A stretch of DNA of 64,000 bases. Source: Lumbricus rubellus. Taxonomy: Eukaryota; Annelida; Clitellata; Crassiclitellata; Lumbricidae. The notes under the pieces are model-generated. The model ran no database searches and was not told the DNA's origin. It saw only the letters and a program-made list of their open reading frames with translations. Both the position numbers and the translations under genes were made by a program. This document shows positions 1-12,324 of this stretch, one piece after another. How positions within the stretch are numbered: position 1 is the stretch's first letter; every line of letters starts with the position of its first letter. The stretch spans positions 35,082,952 to 35,146,951 of the forward strand of contig OX243814.1 in the NCBI GenBank assembly GCA_945859605.1, in the 5' to 3' direction.

Positions 1-29
1 CCTCGTAGAGCACGAAGAACTCTTCTCAG
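1..29 (+). CDS. Partial internal exon, dsRNA-binding-repeat gene
   Basis: The window opens inside what looks like a coding exon. One frame reads LVEHEELFS and ends with one spare base before a GT donor at 30-31. The next exon (from 675) starts with the two bases that complete this codon, so the phase matches. The rest of the gene lies to the left of the window. The stretch is short, so this rests on the splice signal and phase alone. Confidence 0.45.
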
Positions 30-159
30 GTACTGCAACTAACTTCAGTTCAGTTAAACAATTGGATGTTTCACCAAATAGTCTGTACCTGTAACCCCAA
101 CGCTGTGCACTGGAACAATTGTGAGATGTGCAAATAGTCAGTAGATGCATGGGAGATTG

Positions 160-290
160 CAAGGATCTATTGTAATTGTAATTGAACATTTATATAGCGC
201 CACTTCAAGAGAACTCCTCAGAGGCGCTCCCGACCTGACACCAAACCATAATCAAAGAGAATGGTTTTCAAACGCTTGCGGAAAAGTTGA
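160..290. repeat. SINE-like 3' tail copy
   Basis: About 110 bp, including the 'atatagcgccacttcaagag' and 'cagaggcgctcccgacc' signatures, recur almost unchanged at 8419-8545. The motif 'tatagcgcc...cttcaag...ctcagaggcgctccc' is also the tail of the full-length tRNA-derived SINEs in this window. The copy lies in the intron (30-674) of the dsRNA-binding gene. The rest of that intron holds nothing I can recognise. Confidence 0.65.
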
Positions 291-674
291 TTTGGCAAAG
301 TTGATATGGGTCGTGGTGAAACTGATGGCAAACAGTTTTGAATTCCATCATTAAAACTATATGGCTAACCTTTGATGTTGTTAAGTCATCAATAAAAAAT
401 TGGTAAATATTACCGGTACAAGTTTTTGCTCAAAAGTTGAGCACATATTTCTTCATAAAAAGGATCATAATGAAAAGGGTCAGATTTTCTTGTTTTACTT
501 TTAATTTTCACCGTATTAATACGGACCACCTTTATAATCCTAGGTTGTAATGTTTCAGTGAAAAACTAGTACTTATAGTCCTGTATTTAGTTTGCAGATT
601 AAGTAACAAAAATTCACTCATTTTATTCAAATAACATTTGAAGCTTATGTAACAATGTTGGCATTTTCTTTTAG

Positions 675-2248
675 CAAGTGACAATCTGACGACTGGTGCA
701 GAGCCAAGAGAAGAACTGGACAAAATGCTGGAGTCATTTGGATTTGCCAAGGCAACCTACAATGACAGCAATGTCAAGACAACTGGCGGTGTAAAGTATT
801 TCACAGCCTCTGTAACAGTGAACATAACCGGTATAATTCAGAAGAAACTGGATGACGTTAACATGAAGCAGTCAGACAGGTATCAGGCAGTTGCATTAGA
901 AGCGCTTAAAGCCGTTGGAGAGCAAGTTGCAGAAAAGGCTAAGGACTTTCTTTATGGCTGGTGTGGAAGAAATGGTACCCCTCCCAAGTACTATCCAGAA
1001 TCTTCAGTGCAAGCAATGAGCTACATTCATGTGATTTCTAGTGCATTCAAGGAGAAACATAAGGTTGAAATTGAAGGCGATTGGCATCCAAGTAAGAAGG
1101 ATGCAAAACGTGGTGCAGCAGAATCACTGCTCAAGATTATTAGAGAAAGTAAACTGATAGACATTTGGAACAGTTCATGTCAGTCGGTCGGTGATTCTAA
1201 CTCTACAGCAGCTACGAAAGTAACGAAACAGAGTCAATCCTCCGAAGCAAAGTGCAATGAGGCTAAGACAGAAGCACAGAGCAATGAGGCTAAGGCAGAA
1301 GCACAGTACAACGAGGATAAGGCAGAAGTAAAGGCTTTGGAAACTAGTAAAGCAATGCCAAGCATGCTTGAGTCATCACCGTACTGTGATGAACTGAAAA
1401 GTTTGTGTGAGAAGTTGGGTCTGAATCTTCCAGAGTATATACCGGTAGTTACGACAAAAGAGAACCAGTTCCAAACAAATGTTACAATGGAGTTTTTCTT
1501 TGGACCGGATGATGGCAAGCAGTTCAAGACCAAAGCTGATGCTGAAAATGAAGCTGCTCGCATTGCATTAGAAGTACTGGCCAAAGACAAGATATCAGAG
1601 ACAGAGAAGAAGTTTAAGAGCCTATTAAATGAATTTTGTCAGAAACAGAATATCAAAAGCACCAAAGCACCAGAGTACATTACAAAAGGGTCAGGAACAA
1701 ACTTTCATTCAAAAGTCAAAGTGAAGTTTGTTGAGTCATGCTCTGAAGTGTTCCAAACAGAATCGGAGGCACGCAATTTATCAGCAAAGAAAGTTCTGCT
1801 TAAGCTGGGACAAGGCAAGAATCATTTTGAGATACTTAAGAAACACTGTGCCAAGTTTGGCTTGGACGACCCTAAGGTAGATTACAAAAACACACCAGAT
1901 GGACCGGTGGCATTCCGCGCTGTTTTGGACGGTATGTGCCGCTTTGTTTCAGAAATACCTTCCCAGAGTAAGAAAGACGTGGAAAAAAACGTTGCTTGCC
2001 GTGCGCTGAAGGTTCTCTATCCGGACAGTGACTGCTCTGATTTGAACAAATGTAAGAACCTTCTGCAAGAGAAGACTCCCTCAGTTCTACCAAAGTATGA
2101 TGTAGAAAAATCAGAAAGTGGCCAGTTCATAGGCAAAGTCACTGTTTGGTTCCATATGGAGGGAAGCAGTTGGCATAGCAACAAGGAAGATGCTTTGAAT
2201 GAAGTGGCCAGGGCATTTCTTGCAAAATCTACCCCCTCTAGCGACTGA
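675..2248 (+). CDS. Multi-repeat dsRNA-binding-motif protein, terminal exon
   Basis: This is the last exon, opening after the acceptor ttttcttttag (AG at 673-674) and ending at TGA 2246-2248. Numbered from the internal ATG at 725, about 507 residues carry six diverged units of dsRBM type, at roughly 1-66, 77-142, 219-287, 295-362, 367-432 and 441-503. Each has the pattern helix, three strands, then an alanine-rich helix; residues 270-287 (KADAENEAARIALEVLAK) are the clearest. Between units 2 and 3 is a charged linker (about 170-208) built from an EAK/EAQ repeat. The frame stays open upstream of 725 to the acceptor, so the true start is in an earlier exon. dsRBM proteins bind RNA duplexes by shape; no enzymatic domain is visible here. 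Whether all six units bind RNA is unknown, since several are weak. The adjacent gene on the opposite strand encodes a TIR protein. Confidence 0.8.
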
Positions 2249-2520
2249 GATTTATTTCTGGCATCTCACACCGGTCTGTATTGTCAAAACAAAGGTTTTT
2301 AAAACAAAGAGCATTCTTAGTTAGATTTCTGTCATTTCACACCGATCTGTATTGTCAAAACAAAGGTTTTTAAAACAAAGAGCATTCTTAGTGAGATTTC
2401 TGTCATTTCACACCGATCTGTATTGTCAAAACAAAGGTTTTTAAAACAAAGAGCATTCTTAGTGAGATTTCTGTCATTTCACACCGATCTGTATTGTCAC
2501 AACAAAGGTTTTCAGCATTC
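2249..2520 (+). repeat. 71-bp tandem repeat in the 3' UTR
   Basis: Just after the stop codon a unit containing 'caccgatctgtattgtc' and 'aaggtttttaaaacaaagag' repeats about 3.6 times. The anchor ccg(g/a)tctgta falls at 2271, 2342, 2413 and 2484, a constant period of 71. Copies 2 and 3 are nearly identical. Possible polyadenylation signals (AATAAA) follow near 2643, 2728 and 2885. Confidence 0.9.
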
Positions 2521-3225
2521 TTGCATGTTACTTTTATTATGCTGAACTCTCCAAAGATTAGGCAGGCATGAGATTTTGTGTTTCATAATAATTCTTTACT
2601 TCTTTCAGGTTTTTTAATGTTCATTGATTTCATTTTGATTTAAATAAATGATTTAAATGTGCACTTGAGCACAGATATTAAATTGGGTAATGTGCACTTA
2701 TGAATACCATCCTTAATTAGAACTGTTCAAATAAACTACACGTGATATTTCTTTTAATGTTTTTAAGTTCGTTATTATATATGCTGTCTGATTGTTAGAT
2801 TCTTTTGATCAAAATATGGCATGACGTTGATATTGATTTCTCTTTCAAATTGTTTTTGCAATTTACGTTTAATTGAAAATTGACAAATAAATGTTTTCAA
2901 TTTTTAAAGGTTTCATTATTTACTACGCGTCAAAGATTTGTTGTCACTGAGGAGACCAAGGTCAATGTTATTTGTCTTAACTGGGTTAATTTGCTCAATT
3001 CTTTAGTTTAGTATATAGTGTATAACGGAGGTCAACAAACAGGCTTGAGCGATTAATCAGTTGTTGATATGCTATCCTGCAAAATTCACAACAACAAAAA
3101 TAATTTTCTAATTCATAACCTTAAACTGAAGGTGTTTCATGTTTTATTAAAATGTAAAAAATTGCATAAAATAATCGCAGCAATAAAGGAGGTTAGAGAT
3201 TCATTTTTTCCATTCATCATGTGTG

Positions 3226-3261
<36 letters not shown>
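3226..3261. repeat. (TA)n microsatellite
   Basis: About 34 bases of uninterrupted TA dinucleotides. From 2900 to 3490 I see nothing else. Confidence 0.95.
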
Positions 3262-3263
<2 letters not shown>

Positions 3264-3490
3264 TATATGCATTTATATAAACAAAAATACTAATAGATAA
3301 AGAGATTGAATTTACTTCCAAAATAAGGGATTCGAATAATTATTGCACTTTGCACATTTTCATGTTTACTTTTATGTGATCGCCAATTAACACAAATGTT
3401 TGAATACAATACAATAGTGATCATTAAAGGGTTAAATACAGGAAATCCATCACAGATATTGTAAACTGTGAGTTATGATGTATGACAAAC

Positions 3491-3926
3491 GGTTCCCGGA
3501 CAATTCGGACCGGACAATTCGGACCGTACAATTCTTAGCACCCAAATTCGTGACGGGACTTCCACTTTAGGTAAAATTTTCCTAGCCTACCCATCTCCAT
3601 CACCCAAAATGTATACTGTCCAAACTAATATTAATCTGACACCTGACTATACATGTATATCGGGCATAAAAACTATAGGCCTATATAGGTATGAAACTTA
3701 CATTGATCTGAATGAGATGCCTATAAGTTGGTAATTTATTGCATTTAACTACTAATTTCAGTTTCTTATTTCTGCTATTGGATCAATTTTAGAAGTTTGC
3801 TTGGTGCCATATAATTATATTTCATACCATTGATAAAGAAAAGTTGCATAGACGTAAAAGCAATATTTTTACATACACTCCGAATTGTCCGATCCGAATT
3901 GTCCAAGTCCGAATTGTCCGGACACC
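3491..3926. mobile_element. 436-bp non-autonomous TIR element, 9-bp target duplication
   Basis: The left end ggttcccggacaattcgg and the right end (reverse complement ggtgtccggacaattcgg) match at 16 of 18 bases. The direct repeat atgacaaac flanks the element exactly (3482-3490 and 3927-3935). Extra 'ggacaattcgg' copies sit inside each end. No transposase ORF is present. A 9-bp duplication fits Mutator-like elements, but that assignment is inference. Confidence 0.85.
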
Positions 3927-3935
3927 ATGACAAAC

Positions 3936-5185
3936 ATTGCAATAACAATAATTATATGAACCAGTTATATTACCCAACCAATTTTCTTTCATCATAAACC
4001 TTTTCCAGATAAAAAGCATGAAGTTCCATGGTGACTGCTTTGGCATGACAAGGGAATACAATGATTGGTTAGTCTGGATTTGACCCTGGCTTCCAAGATG
4101 GCAACTGGTGATGTGACTTGAACAAGTTTTTTGTCTTGAACTCTTCTATTAGTGGACCATCGATTGAGCTTTATCAAAAGAATGTCGCTTGTATTGTCTG
4201 GTGTCAGGCAGTTATGTTTAATGATGGCCAAACTGTTCTAGGCAGAGAAGGCCTCACTTGCACGGCTGACATAATTATGTAGCCGGATAGATTTCAGTAG
4301 TATCTAGCAAGTGGAATAGATAATGTCTTGGCTACTTGCCATCTTTCTAGTCATGGCAATTTTCATTGACTTCCTGATAAGGGTGGTGTTGATGCTTTGC
4401 TGTAGTCATGGCAATTTTCAATGACTTCTTGACTAGACTAATCTAGACACTTTGCAAGTCCCAAAACACTTGCGTCTCCAAATAACACCACTAAATCATG
4501 GTGTAAATGGCGTGCTTAAACTGCGATTGACTGATTGTAGCTTTACCGGATTCAGATGGACACCTTTTTTTACATTAGCTGATCTTTGAGGATGTAGTCT
4601 TTCTGCTTTGATGTTTCCACTTCCATAATTATTCTTTAGTCTTCTTGATGATGGTAATGATCTTTAGCAATGCATCAATTGCTCCAAGCATAGACAATAC
4701 AGTAAATTGTGTTTCTGCAGCACCATCGATGTACAATGTACGCCTTCATCCTCGGAAAATATCTATCTCCTGAATTTCAGAGTAGGCGTTGTTGAAATTG
4801 TTGAATAAGATAAGGGTCATGGAAACTTTGGTTATTACATCTTGAAATGTTTCGTAATTTACTATAAATACAATCTCTAAGGTACAATACAAACAACAAC
4901 AAAATACGTAAGTTTGCCTAACTAAGTGATTGTCAAGAATTCGGCTCATTAAATAAAACACTCGGAGTCGCTTGCAAAGGATTTCATATGCTGGAATGCT
5001 GGATGATAGGCTGAGATTCAAATATCAGAGTCCATTTATTCTAAAATAAGAAAACAATTACATAGTACAATTTTTATTTAGTATTCTTACTTGATTATGA
5101 AGACAATCAACAAGTGCACTGCTAATAATTTTAATGTACCCTATATTAGGCTTTTGGAAATAAGTCATGTTTGTATGTATGTATG
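3936..5185. other. Intergenic, no supported gene
   Basis: AT-rich DNA. 'tagtcatggcaattttca' occurs twice (about 4350 and 4405) with similar flanks, which suggests a decayed local duplication. A few short open frames exist on the minus strand, without splice support or recognisable similarity. Confidence 0.5.
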
Positions 5186-5189
5186 AACA

Positions 5190-5375
5190 CTTGTTATAGT
5201 GCCCCTTCAAGATTCTACTCAGAGGTGCCTCTGACTACAGTACGGCCGAAACACATAGGCAATTGTGAGTGAAGGAGTCCCTAAACGGCGGCTTGAGGTG
5301 GATTGGAAACTGCAACCTTCCAGCCCCAAGGCACGAAAAATACCGTACACCACTGTGCCCCACAGCACTTGCTTC
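5190..5375 (-). repeat. Degenerate tRNA-derived SINE
   Basis: Read on the minus strand it matches the SINE at 35076-35287: the tRNA-like head corresponds to about 5325-5375 and the tail 'ctcagaggtgcctctgac...ccttcaag...tataacaag' to 5190-5240. Box B is mutated, so this is an old copy. Confidence 0.6.
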
Positions 5376-6207
5376 TACATATACTGTGCATCGAGGCATG
5401 ATCTTGAGGGTCTCAGATCAAACATGCCAGCGGCAGGTCAACACACAGCATTTCAGCAGAGCACGGTTGTCAAAAAAGCTGACCAGCCGACGACGTTTTC
5501 TGGCCCACGGAACCTTGCCTTTAGAAAGACGATACAATTTGAAAACGAAGTTCAAATCTTTAATTTTTCACTGCATATGAAATGATATCAAACTGTTGTG
5601 CCAGTGATATTTATAAATGATAATGAAGATCAAACTTAAGGTAAGATCTTATAAGCCCAATTTGACAGTATGCTAAAAAAATGCACCATTTAAGATTTAT
5701 TTTTGCACAATTTTCTGGGAATGGGCTCACCAAGCTACCTTCCCAGATCCTACCCTATTTTTGTTTAGACATCTTTGGCACCCTAATCCACCACTTGGTG
5801 GAAAATATTGCCATTGGCCCTCATTAAAAAAAGGTTCAACACCTCTGCCTTAAAGATTGTGTGATTGAAGCGAGACCAGTTTATTTATACAATAACCACC
5901 AGTAGTACAGCTTCAAGAGGTATATAGTCAGTGTAACTGGCACTGCATTTAACTTGTTTTTCTGCTTCGGTAGTGTATGCAAATCTGAGACATTTTACAC
6001 CTTGTAACCTGAAGTAGTCCCTTAAAGACATCAAATGCATTGCAGCCGCAACTAGTTCCATTTTATAAGTGACACAACCATACTCTTGCAGATATGCTAC
6101 CTCCAACCGCAGAAAGTAGGTTATAATAGTGCAGTGCAAACTAACAACACCCTAATTTCAGCACTGAGTATTATAGCATTGCTGCATTATAGCACAGTCA
6201 TAATACC

Positions 6208-6483
6208 CAAGGCCGTAGCTAGGGGGTGTTTTGGGTGTTTGAACACCCCCAGAAATGGAAAATGTAAAAAATAATATAACGCATGTACTAGCACATGATA
6301 TAAAAACCATGAAATAAAACCATGAAAACACCCTCGAAATGAGAAATGTAAAAAAAACAATAGAACGCATTCACTAGCACATAATGAAAAAACATGAAAT
6401 TTGACAACTAAAAAAGGTCGTCATAAATTTTCCCCCGAAGAAACACCCCCCCGCCCAGAAATCAAATTCTGGTTACAGCCTTG
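6208..6483. mobile_element. 276-bp hAT-like MITE
   Basis: The ends are CAAGGCCGTAGC and GGTTACAGCCTTG. Flanks ataatacc and acaatacc match at 7 of 8 bases, as expected of the 8-bp target duplication of hAT elements. The inside is G/C-tract rich and contains 'ggtcgtcat', also seen in other elements here. There is no ORF. Confidence 0.75.
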
Positions 6484-6976
6484 ACAATACCAATTCCAAG
6501 CACTGGAAAAGGTAAGCTAAATTTGTGCTCAACAATATAGAATTCAGCATCAGTAACAGACCATAGAAGTCAATGATTAAAGCTTCATAGCCTCATAGGC
6601 AGGAGGTCAATAGGCCAATATGCTAACTAGAGTTCAAATTTTATTTGTAATAAAAGGTCAAATTACATAAATAATTATTTTAATCTGTCTGCAGACTGGT
6701 GGTTTACTCTAATGTTGCAATAAATAGTAAATTGGCACACACTATTTAAATACTACGGTATTTCGATAGATCTATTTACATTACAAGTTTATAGTGAGAT
6801 AGTTATTTACAGTATAAATATAGCAGAATTCAGAAATCTCTACAACATATTTACATGATATTTAGCCCAAGAACAACTTATAGTGTCATATTGTAGTAAT
6901 GCTAACAGCATCAACCAAATTTTTTATAGGCACCCTTGTAATGGCACGTGCTGTGTTACAGCGCCATAGAGATTGT

Positions 6977-7017
6977 CATTATTATTATTATTATTATCAT
7001 CATCATTATTATTATCA
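6977..7017. repeat. (ATT)n microsatellite
   Basis: An imperfect ATT/ATC trinucleotide run. Confidence 0.85.
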
Positions 7018-7230
7018 ACCAATGGTCGGCCACAGCTAAAGTCAGCAAGCATTGCAAATTATTTGGCAGATTTTATAAGCACAGAAAGATAAGGAAATTT
7101 GATTCAGGCAGTGTTGGAAAAGATCATAATAAAAGACTTGTTTTTACACATCTATCAGTCATAGCCTCAAGTTGTTCAGCAGCAAAAGATTTCTAGTTAC
7201 CTGTTTTCCAGTTTCCAAAATTCTGGAACT

Positions 7231-10200
7231 TTATTTCAAGGACTCCTCAATCTTGTTCAGCACATCTCTTTGTTCCTCGTTCAAGTTGCCAAGAACTTCC
7301 TGGCAAACTAGTGGACTGATGTCTATCTCAGGATGTGTAAAAAGACTGGTGTCTAGACAGGAGCTGTTTCTTAATCTCAGAGGAACAGCCCGACCAGCTC
7401 CTCCAACAGCACCAGAGAAAAGTCCTACTTTGGCTGTGAATTCTGTCCATTTACAAGCTGATTGCTCTGTATTGCACAGAAAAAAGATGCACTTGGATTT
7501 TACGGCCATGTTAAGATGGTCCACTTTCGAACCACCAAGGACGCCGTCGTCTCTCACATTCATACAGATCTTCAATGGTTCATTCTTCACTAGAAAGACG
7601 TTTTCTAGGATCTCTTTCAGCTTGTTAGCAGCATGAGCATGAGCATCACAGTAAATCATGTGAGCATCATATTGATAATCTGAAAACAAAGACTGGAAGA
7701 AACAGCATCTTGCCACAATCAACATACTTATATTCAACGCCTTTAGCTTGACCTAGATGTCAGTACGGTAAATACTTTCAGTGGCGTAACAACCTAGACG
7801 GGGGCCCGTGGACAATGGAGCTCGGGGGCCCCTTATCTATTAACGACACTAAAGAGACTAGTTATAATTATTATAATATGGCTAATTAAAACAAGACAAC
7901 TACACATGTAATTATTGTTCCGATAAAGCACAGGTACAAATTATTTTTGGTTGAGCAGCTTGGGGGCCCTTTGAACCTCGGGGGCCCGTGGATTTTGTCC
8001 ACCTTCGTTACATGGTTGTTACGCCACTGAATACTTTACTGCTACGAAGGTCATAAGTCCACAATTAGAGATCCTCCTCTACTCTGATTGCCTAGAGTGG
8101 ACTTTGAACTCTACACCTGCTCCATGCTTCCAATCAGATATGCAATTTTTCAACCAATGTTACTTATGTTAGCAACGTGCAACTGCTAGTGTTTCAAACA
8201 AATTTGAACATTACATCAAAACAACTCTTACTACAGAATATGTTGAAATGTAAAATTACCTTGTAACTGGATTTTGGGACGAGATGATGAAACCTTGTCA
8301 AACATTGCTTTAAAGAAATTCTCCATCTTTGCTTTAAACTCTCCATTACTTTGCATGGTCTCTTGGAATGGCAACTGGCCAAACTGCGCAGAAACACATA
8401 AATATGGTTGTAATTGTAATTTTTTTGTAATTGTAATCGAACATTTATATAACGCCACTTCAAGAGAACTCCTCAGAGGCGCTCCCGACCTCACACCAAA
8501 CCATAATCAAAGAGAATGGTTTTCAAACGCTTGCGGGAAAGGGGCAAAGAAAGACAAAGAAGTTCATTACGGAGACTAATAGGTAACATTCCAAAAAGAT
8601 GGACTATGGCTATGGTTATGCAATTATTCAATGAAGCAAACTAACAGAAAGCACTAAGAGGTTTATTTATGCTACCTGCAGGTAAAGATGTAAACAGAAC
8701 AACCATCTTTTGAGTCTGTGTCCAATAGCTTATTAGGACTGAGTACAGTGAGTAGTGAGTAGCTTGCATGCAATGCATAGTGCATGGCAAAATTAGATGA
8801 TGGAATGTAGCAAAAGATGTGCCAAGTGCAGGGGAGCATAATGTTAGTTTATCTAACAAATATTCCTTATGCTTTACTGTAGTTACACTTCTGTTGTGAT
8901 TCATTACACGGATTTGTAAATTACCCCTTCAAGGCTGGTACTTAGGAATGCTCCTGACCTCAGCATGACTGAAATGGACAGTTTTGAGATGAGCATTAAA
9001 AGAGACAGAGTGGACTCTGGGGAACAAGCACAGCACCAAAGGAAACTCATTCAAGAGAGAGTGGATAACCACTTAAAAGGCAGCGATCTTCACAGCCTTC
9101 TTGTAATTGACATGCTGCAATGATAATATTATGCTGTATTACAACAGAACTACACAATCATGTATAAACCAGCTTTGTAATGATTGTATCGATATGAACA
9201 CCAGCAATCCGAACTAACCATTTGCAGCAGATGATCAATTTGATGTGATACATCATTCAGCAGTTCCTTCACTGTGTGATCAAACATTTCTTTTTCTTTG
9301 TGTATGAAATACTTCTTGAAATCAGCTTGTGTCAACTGCAGAAAAACAGACAAAACTATGTGTGGCAAGAGGAGTTGAATTATCAGATGTGTAAAGGAAT
9401 TATCATTCGTAAAAGTGGCTTTTCTTCTTAAGAGGTTTAATATGTGGGATTTTATGTGGAATCTGTTTCAGCATGTAGCTAAGTGCTTAATTTATGCAGT
9501 GCCATCAGCTGTTCAACCATAATCCTCCATCTCTGCTAATAGCCAGGCTGTATGCATATTTCCCATCTCCAATCCTTTTAAATTAGCCTACGAAAATAAA
9601 CGAAAGCAGTCAGCTCCCTTTCAGTTCACTTATCCTTGTCTGATTCATCTTTGAATCTACAGTTCTCAGTTCCTACATGTACCTTCACTAACTTCTATTC
9701 AAACTACACTGCCTTTTTGGCTTTTCTTCTGCACAAATTCTTCTATTAATGTCGATGATCTTTAGCTTTTCCGGTTCTTGCAAAACCTTATGATTCTTCA
9801 TGTCTATTTTTGTTTCTTTTAATTTATATGCTAGATTCCTAATTCTAAGTTTTCTTCATTTGACGTTCTCTTCAGACTTCTTCCACAAAGTCTGCAAATA
9901 ATTACTTCGTTCTCAGAGGGCTTTGGTGTCCTATTTTGGTAGATATTGATGATAGGCTGAAACCCATCCTTACTACCTGGCTTAAACTTTGTTGGACTGA
10001 ACTCATATCCTATACATACAAAAATAATTTTCCTCAACAAATTATTGACAGTTATAAAAACTAAAATCTTCCTAGTCAAGTCATATAATTATGTCTAAGC
10101 TAACTAAACTATATCTAATAAAATTTAATGGGAATGATTGTTCCAACAGTTAGTTAATTTGTCCATCAGTTATTAAAGTAGTCACAATGCCTTGTCGCTA

Positions 10201-12075
10201 TTCCTTTGTTTTGCATAGATCCTTTGTCTCTGTTGCTATTGTCACTCCTTCGTTGCCCCCTGGAATCTGGAAATTCTACCTGGAATGTTACTTGATGTCA
10301 ATTCCAACCACATAGGCTATCATAGCAATTGCTCTCAAGTTTGGTTTGTGCACATTTTTGTTACATTAAGAACCCATATTTACAATTTTTATTCACCAAT
10401 TATCTATCTACCGGTACCTGATTCAGGTGCTCAACTGCAGCTTTCATAGCATGCTTCTCATTTTCTTTCAGTTCTTGTTCATTTGACAGCCTTTCAAAGA
10501 AATCTTGTAGGAACGTGATGTTCGAATTCAAATCTTTGTCACTAAACCATGGAACTGCAGCGTGTGCAATAGCATTTCTTTTATCGATTAGCTGTAAAGC
10601 AAAATCATATAAAACACTGAGTGTACATGAAAAAGTTTAATATTGAAACAATTATGGAAATTGTAATCTATTCAGGGCTCTCAAACCATTGGTCTGCTTG
10701 CTTAATTCGGCCTAATATTTTGAAAAAAGGGTGATATTTCGGGAAATCTTGCTAAATTTCAGCATCTCTTCATAAAGACTGAATATGCTGGACATTTTTC
10801 AAAAATGGTTGAGCAGAGGTTTCACGAGTTTAAAGCACTGGCACTCAGTCCAACATATTTTTGCACTGCTTGCTGTGGAAACAGAGCTTTATGAAAAATT
10901 CAAACAGCTAAGTGACAGCATTTTTAAACAGGTGAAGATTTGAATTCCTTTAAAGTTTTCTTACTCTCAAAAGGCTTAAAAATTCCATATTGCGGTAATC
11001 TCGACTGTGGCCATGTTTTGAGAACTTATGCATATGAAAATTCATTTTACTCATGTTGTGTGACCACTCGTCAGCGAAGAATAGATAGAGCAATGGGAAT
11101 ATTCAAGCCACCTCAGAGTCACCTAATTACAATAGGTATAAAGCATGATACTGATGCTGTGGTCAAGACAAGATGGTACCAGATCTGTGGGAAAAAAATA
11201 AATTTAAAATTTCTTTAAGTGTTTCCTGATACATCAAGTTTGAGAAGAGCTCTGGTACATTAACACGTAATCTTTCCTTAAACCCCTGATGACAGCAAAT
11301 AAACTGGTCTCTGTGACATTGTTCTTGTGTGGTGCTGAGGAATTTGAGGGGGTTATATTACATCATTATTTAACCAGCATTTCCAATAAGAATGCATGTG
11401 ATGAATGACTAAAACAACAAGAGAAAATTCGATAACAGGTTAAGGTCACCAAATCTTTGAAGTAGGCCTAAGCTTCGTAATACAAATGTTCATAAACATA
11501 CAATGTAATTTAATGATGAACTTAACAATAGCACCCATACAGAGGCACCATTAGAGCAGAAATAGAAGTTTAGTTCTCACCACATCTATGTCCTTCTCAG
11601 TAATTTTGTATTTCTTAAATCTGTCACAATTACGAATCAAATGAAAAATTCCTGAAGAATCTGTTTCACGAGGACCCTTATTTTCCGGTTTCTGTCCTGG
11701 GCCCATGAAGACTTTTGCTATTTCCCATGAATCTGTTGGCCATTTCGTTAGCTCTGTGTTCTTCCAGCAGACTGACTTAGAACCCTTCACTTCAACATTT
11801 GCGTTTTCAATTTCTCTCAACATTTTATCGCAGATTTTAGCCGGACATGGGGTTTTAAGCTTATAGCTTTTGATGTCTTTGGAATCACACGAGTGCCTAT
11901 ATTCTTTGCCTTGAACAATTTTGCACTTTGCTAGTATGTCTTTGTGAAACTCGTCCATTTCTCTTTTGCACAGATCACTGAGAGCATCTCTTGCGCAGTA
12001 GAGTGTTTCTCCAACTTTCAGGAACGTCAAAAACTGTTTATTAGAGTATCGCTTTTCAAGTATTTCATCTGTCAT
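7231..12075 (-). CDS. CXorf38-like HEPN / TIR-domain fusion protein
   Basis: Five coding exons on the minus strand: 12075-11581, 10591-10418, 9335-9219, 8383-8260 and 7679-7231. All have GT-AG borders, and the phases join into 452 residues. Residues about 110-165 (WPTDSWEIAKVFM...GP.E.D...L..NCD.F) match human CXorf38 as I remember it. Next comes RNAIAH (R170, H175), the RxxxxH motif of HEPN domains, many of which are RNases. Residues 176-303 look helical. Residues 305-408 form a TIR domain: box 1 YDAHMIYCD (307-315), a BB-loop-like RDDGVLGGS (346-354), and W381-x-E383 where NAD-cleaving TIRs place their glutamate. TIR domains either signal by assembly or cleave NAD; which applies here is unknown. 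The ATG at 12075 follows an acceptor (exon from 12101), so a 5' UTR exon probably lies upstream. Exon structure is well supported; function is inferred. Confidence 0.82.
7779..8029. mobile_element. 251-bp hAT-like MITE in a TIR-gene intron
   Basis: Perfect terminal inverted repeats CAGTGGCGTAACAACC and GGTTGTTACGCCACTG are flanked by a perfect 8-bp duplication, aatacttt (7771-7778 and 8030-8037). It sits in the last intron of the HEPN/TIR gene. It has no coding capacity. Confidence 0.92.
8419..8545. repeat. SINE-like 3' tail copy
   Basis: Nearly identical to 160-290 and lying in the intron between exons 3 and 4 of the HEPN/TIR gene. A smaller decayed fragment is visible around 8920-8965. Confidence 0.65.
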
Positions 12076-12324
12076 GTTTGTTTGATGTCTTGTAGCAACC
12101 ACTAATAAAAAAACACATAACACATTTTAGCTAACAGCAGCCAGCACAAAGGTTATCCTGCACACAGTCCTATGGCAAAGATTAAATCACATACAATTAC
12201 TGATCAACAAACATGCAACATAATTCAGTGCCTTCTGAAAAGTGAAAAGGACCTGTAAATAAGCCCTTGCACAGTACTGCAGTGCTCCTCTCAAGATTGG
12301 AGTGTATTAAGTGTGGGAGTGAAC

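Noticed and set aside
10940..11218. 92-residue plus-strand frame inside the HEPN/TIR gene
   Set aside because: It lies in an intron of the opposite-strand gene, with no recognisable domain or splice support.
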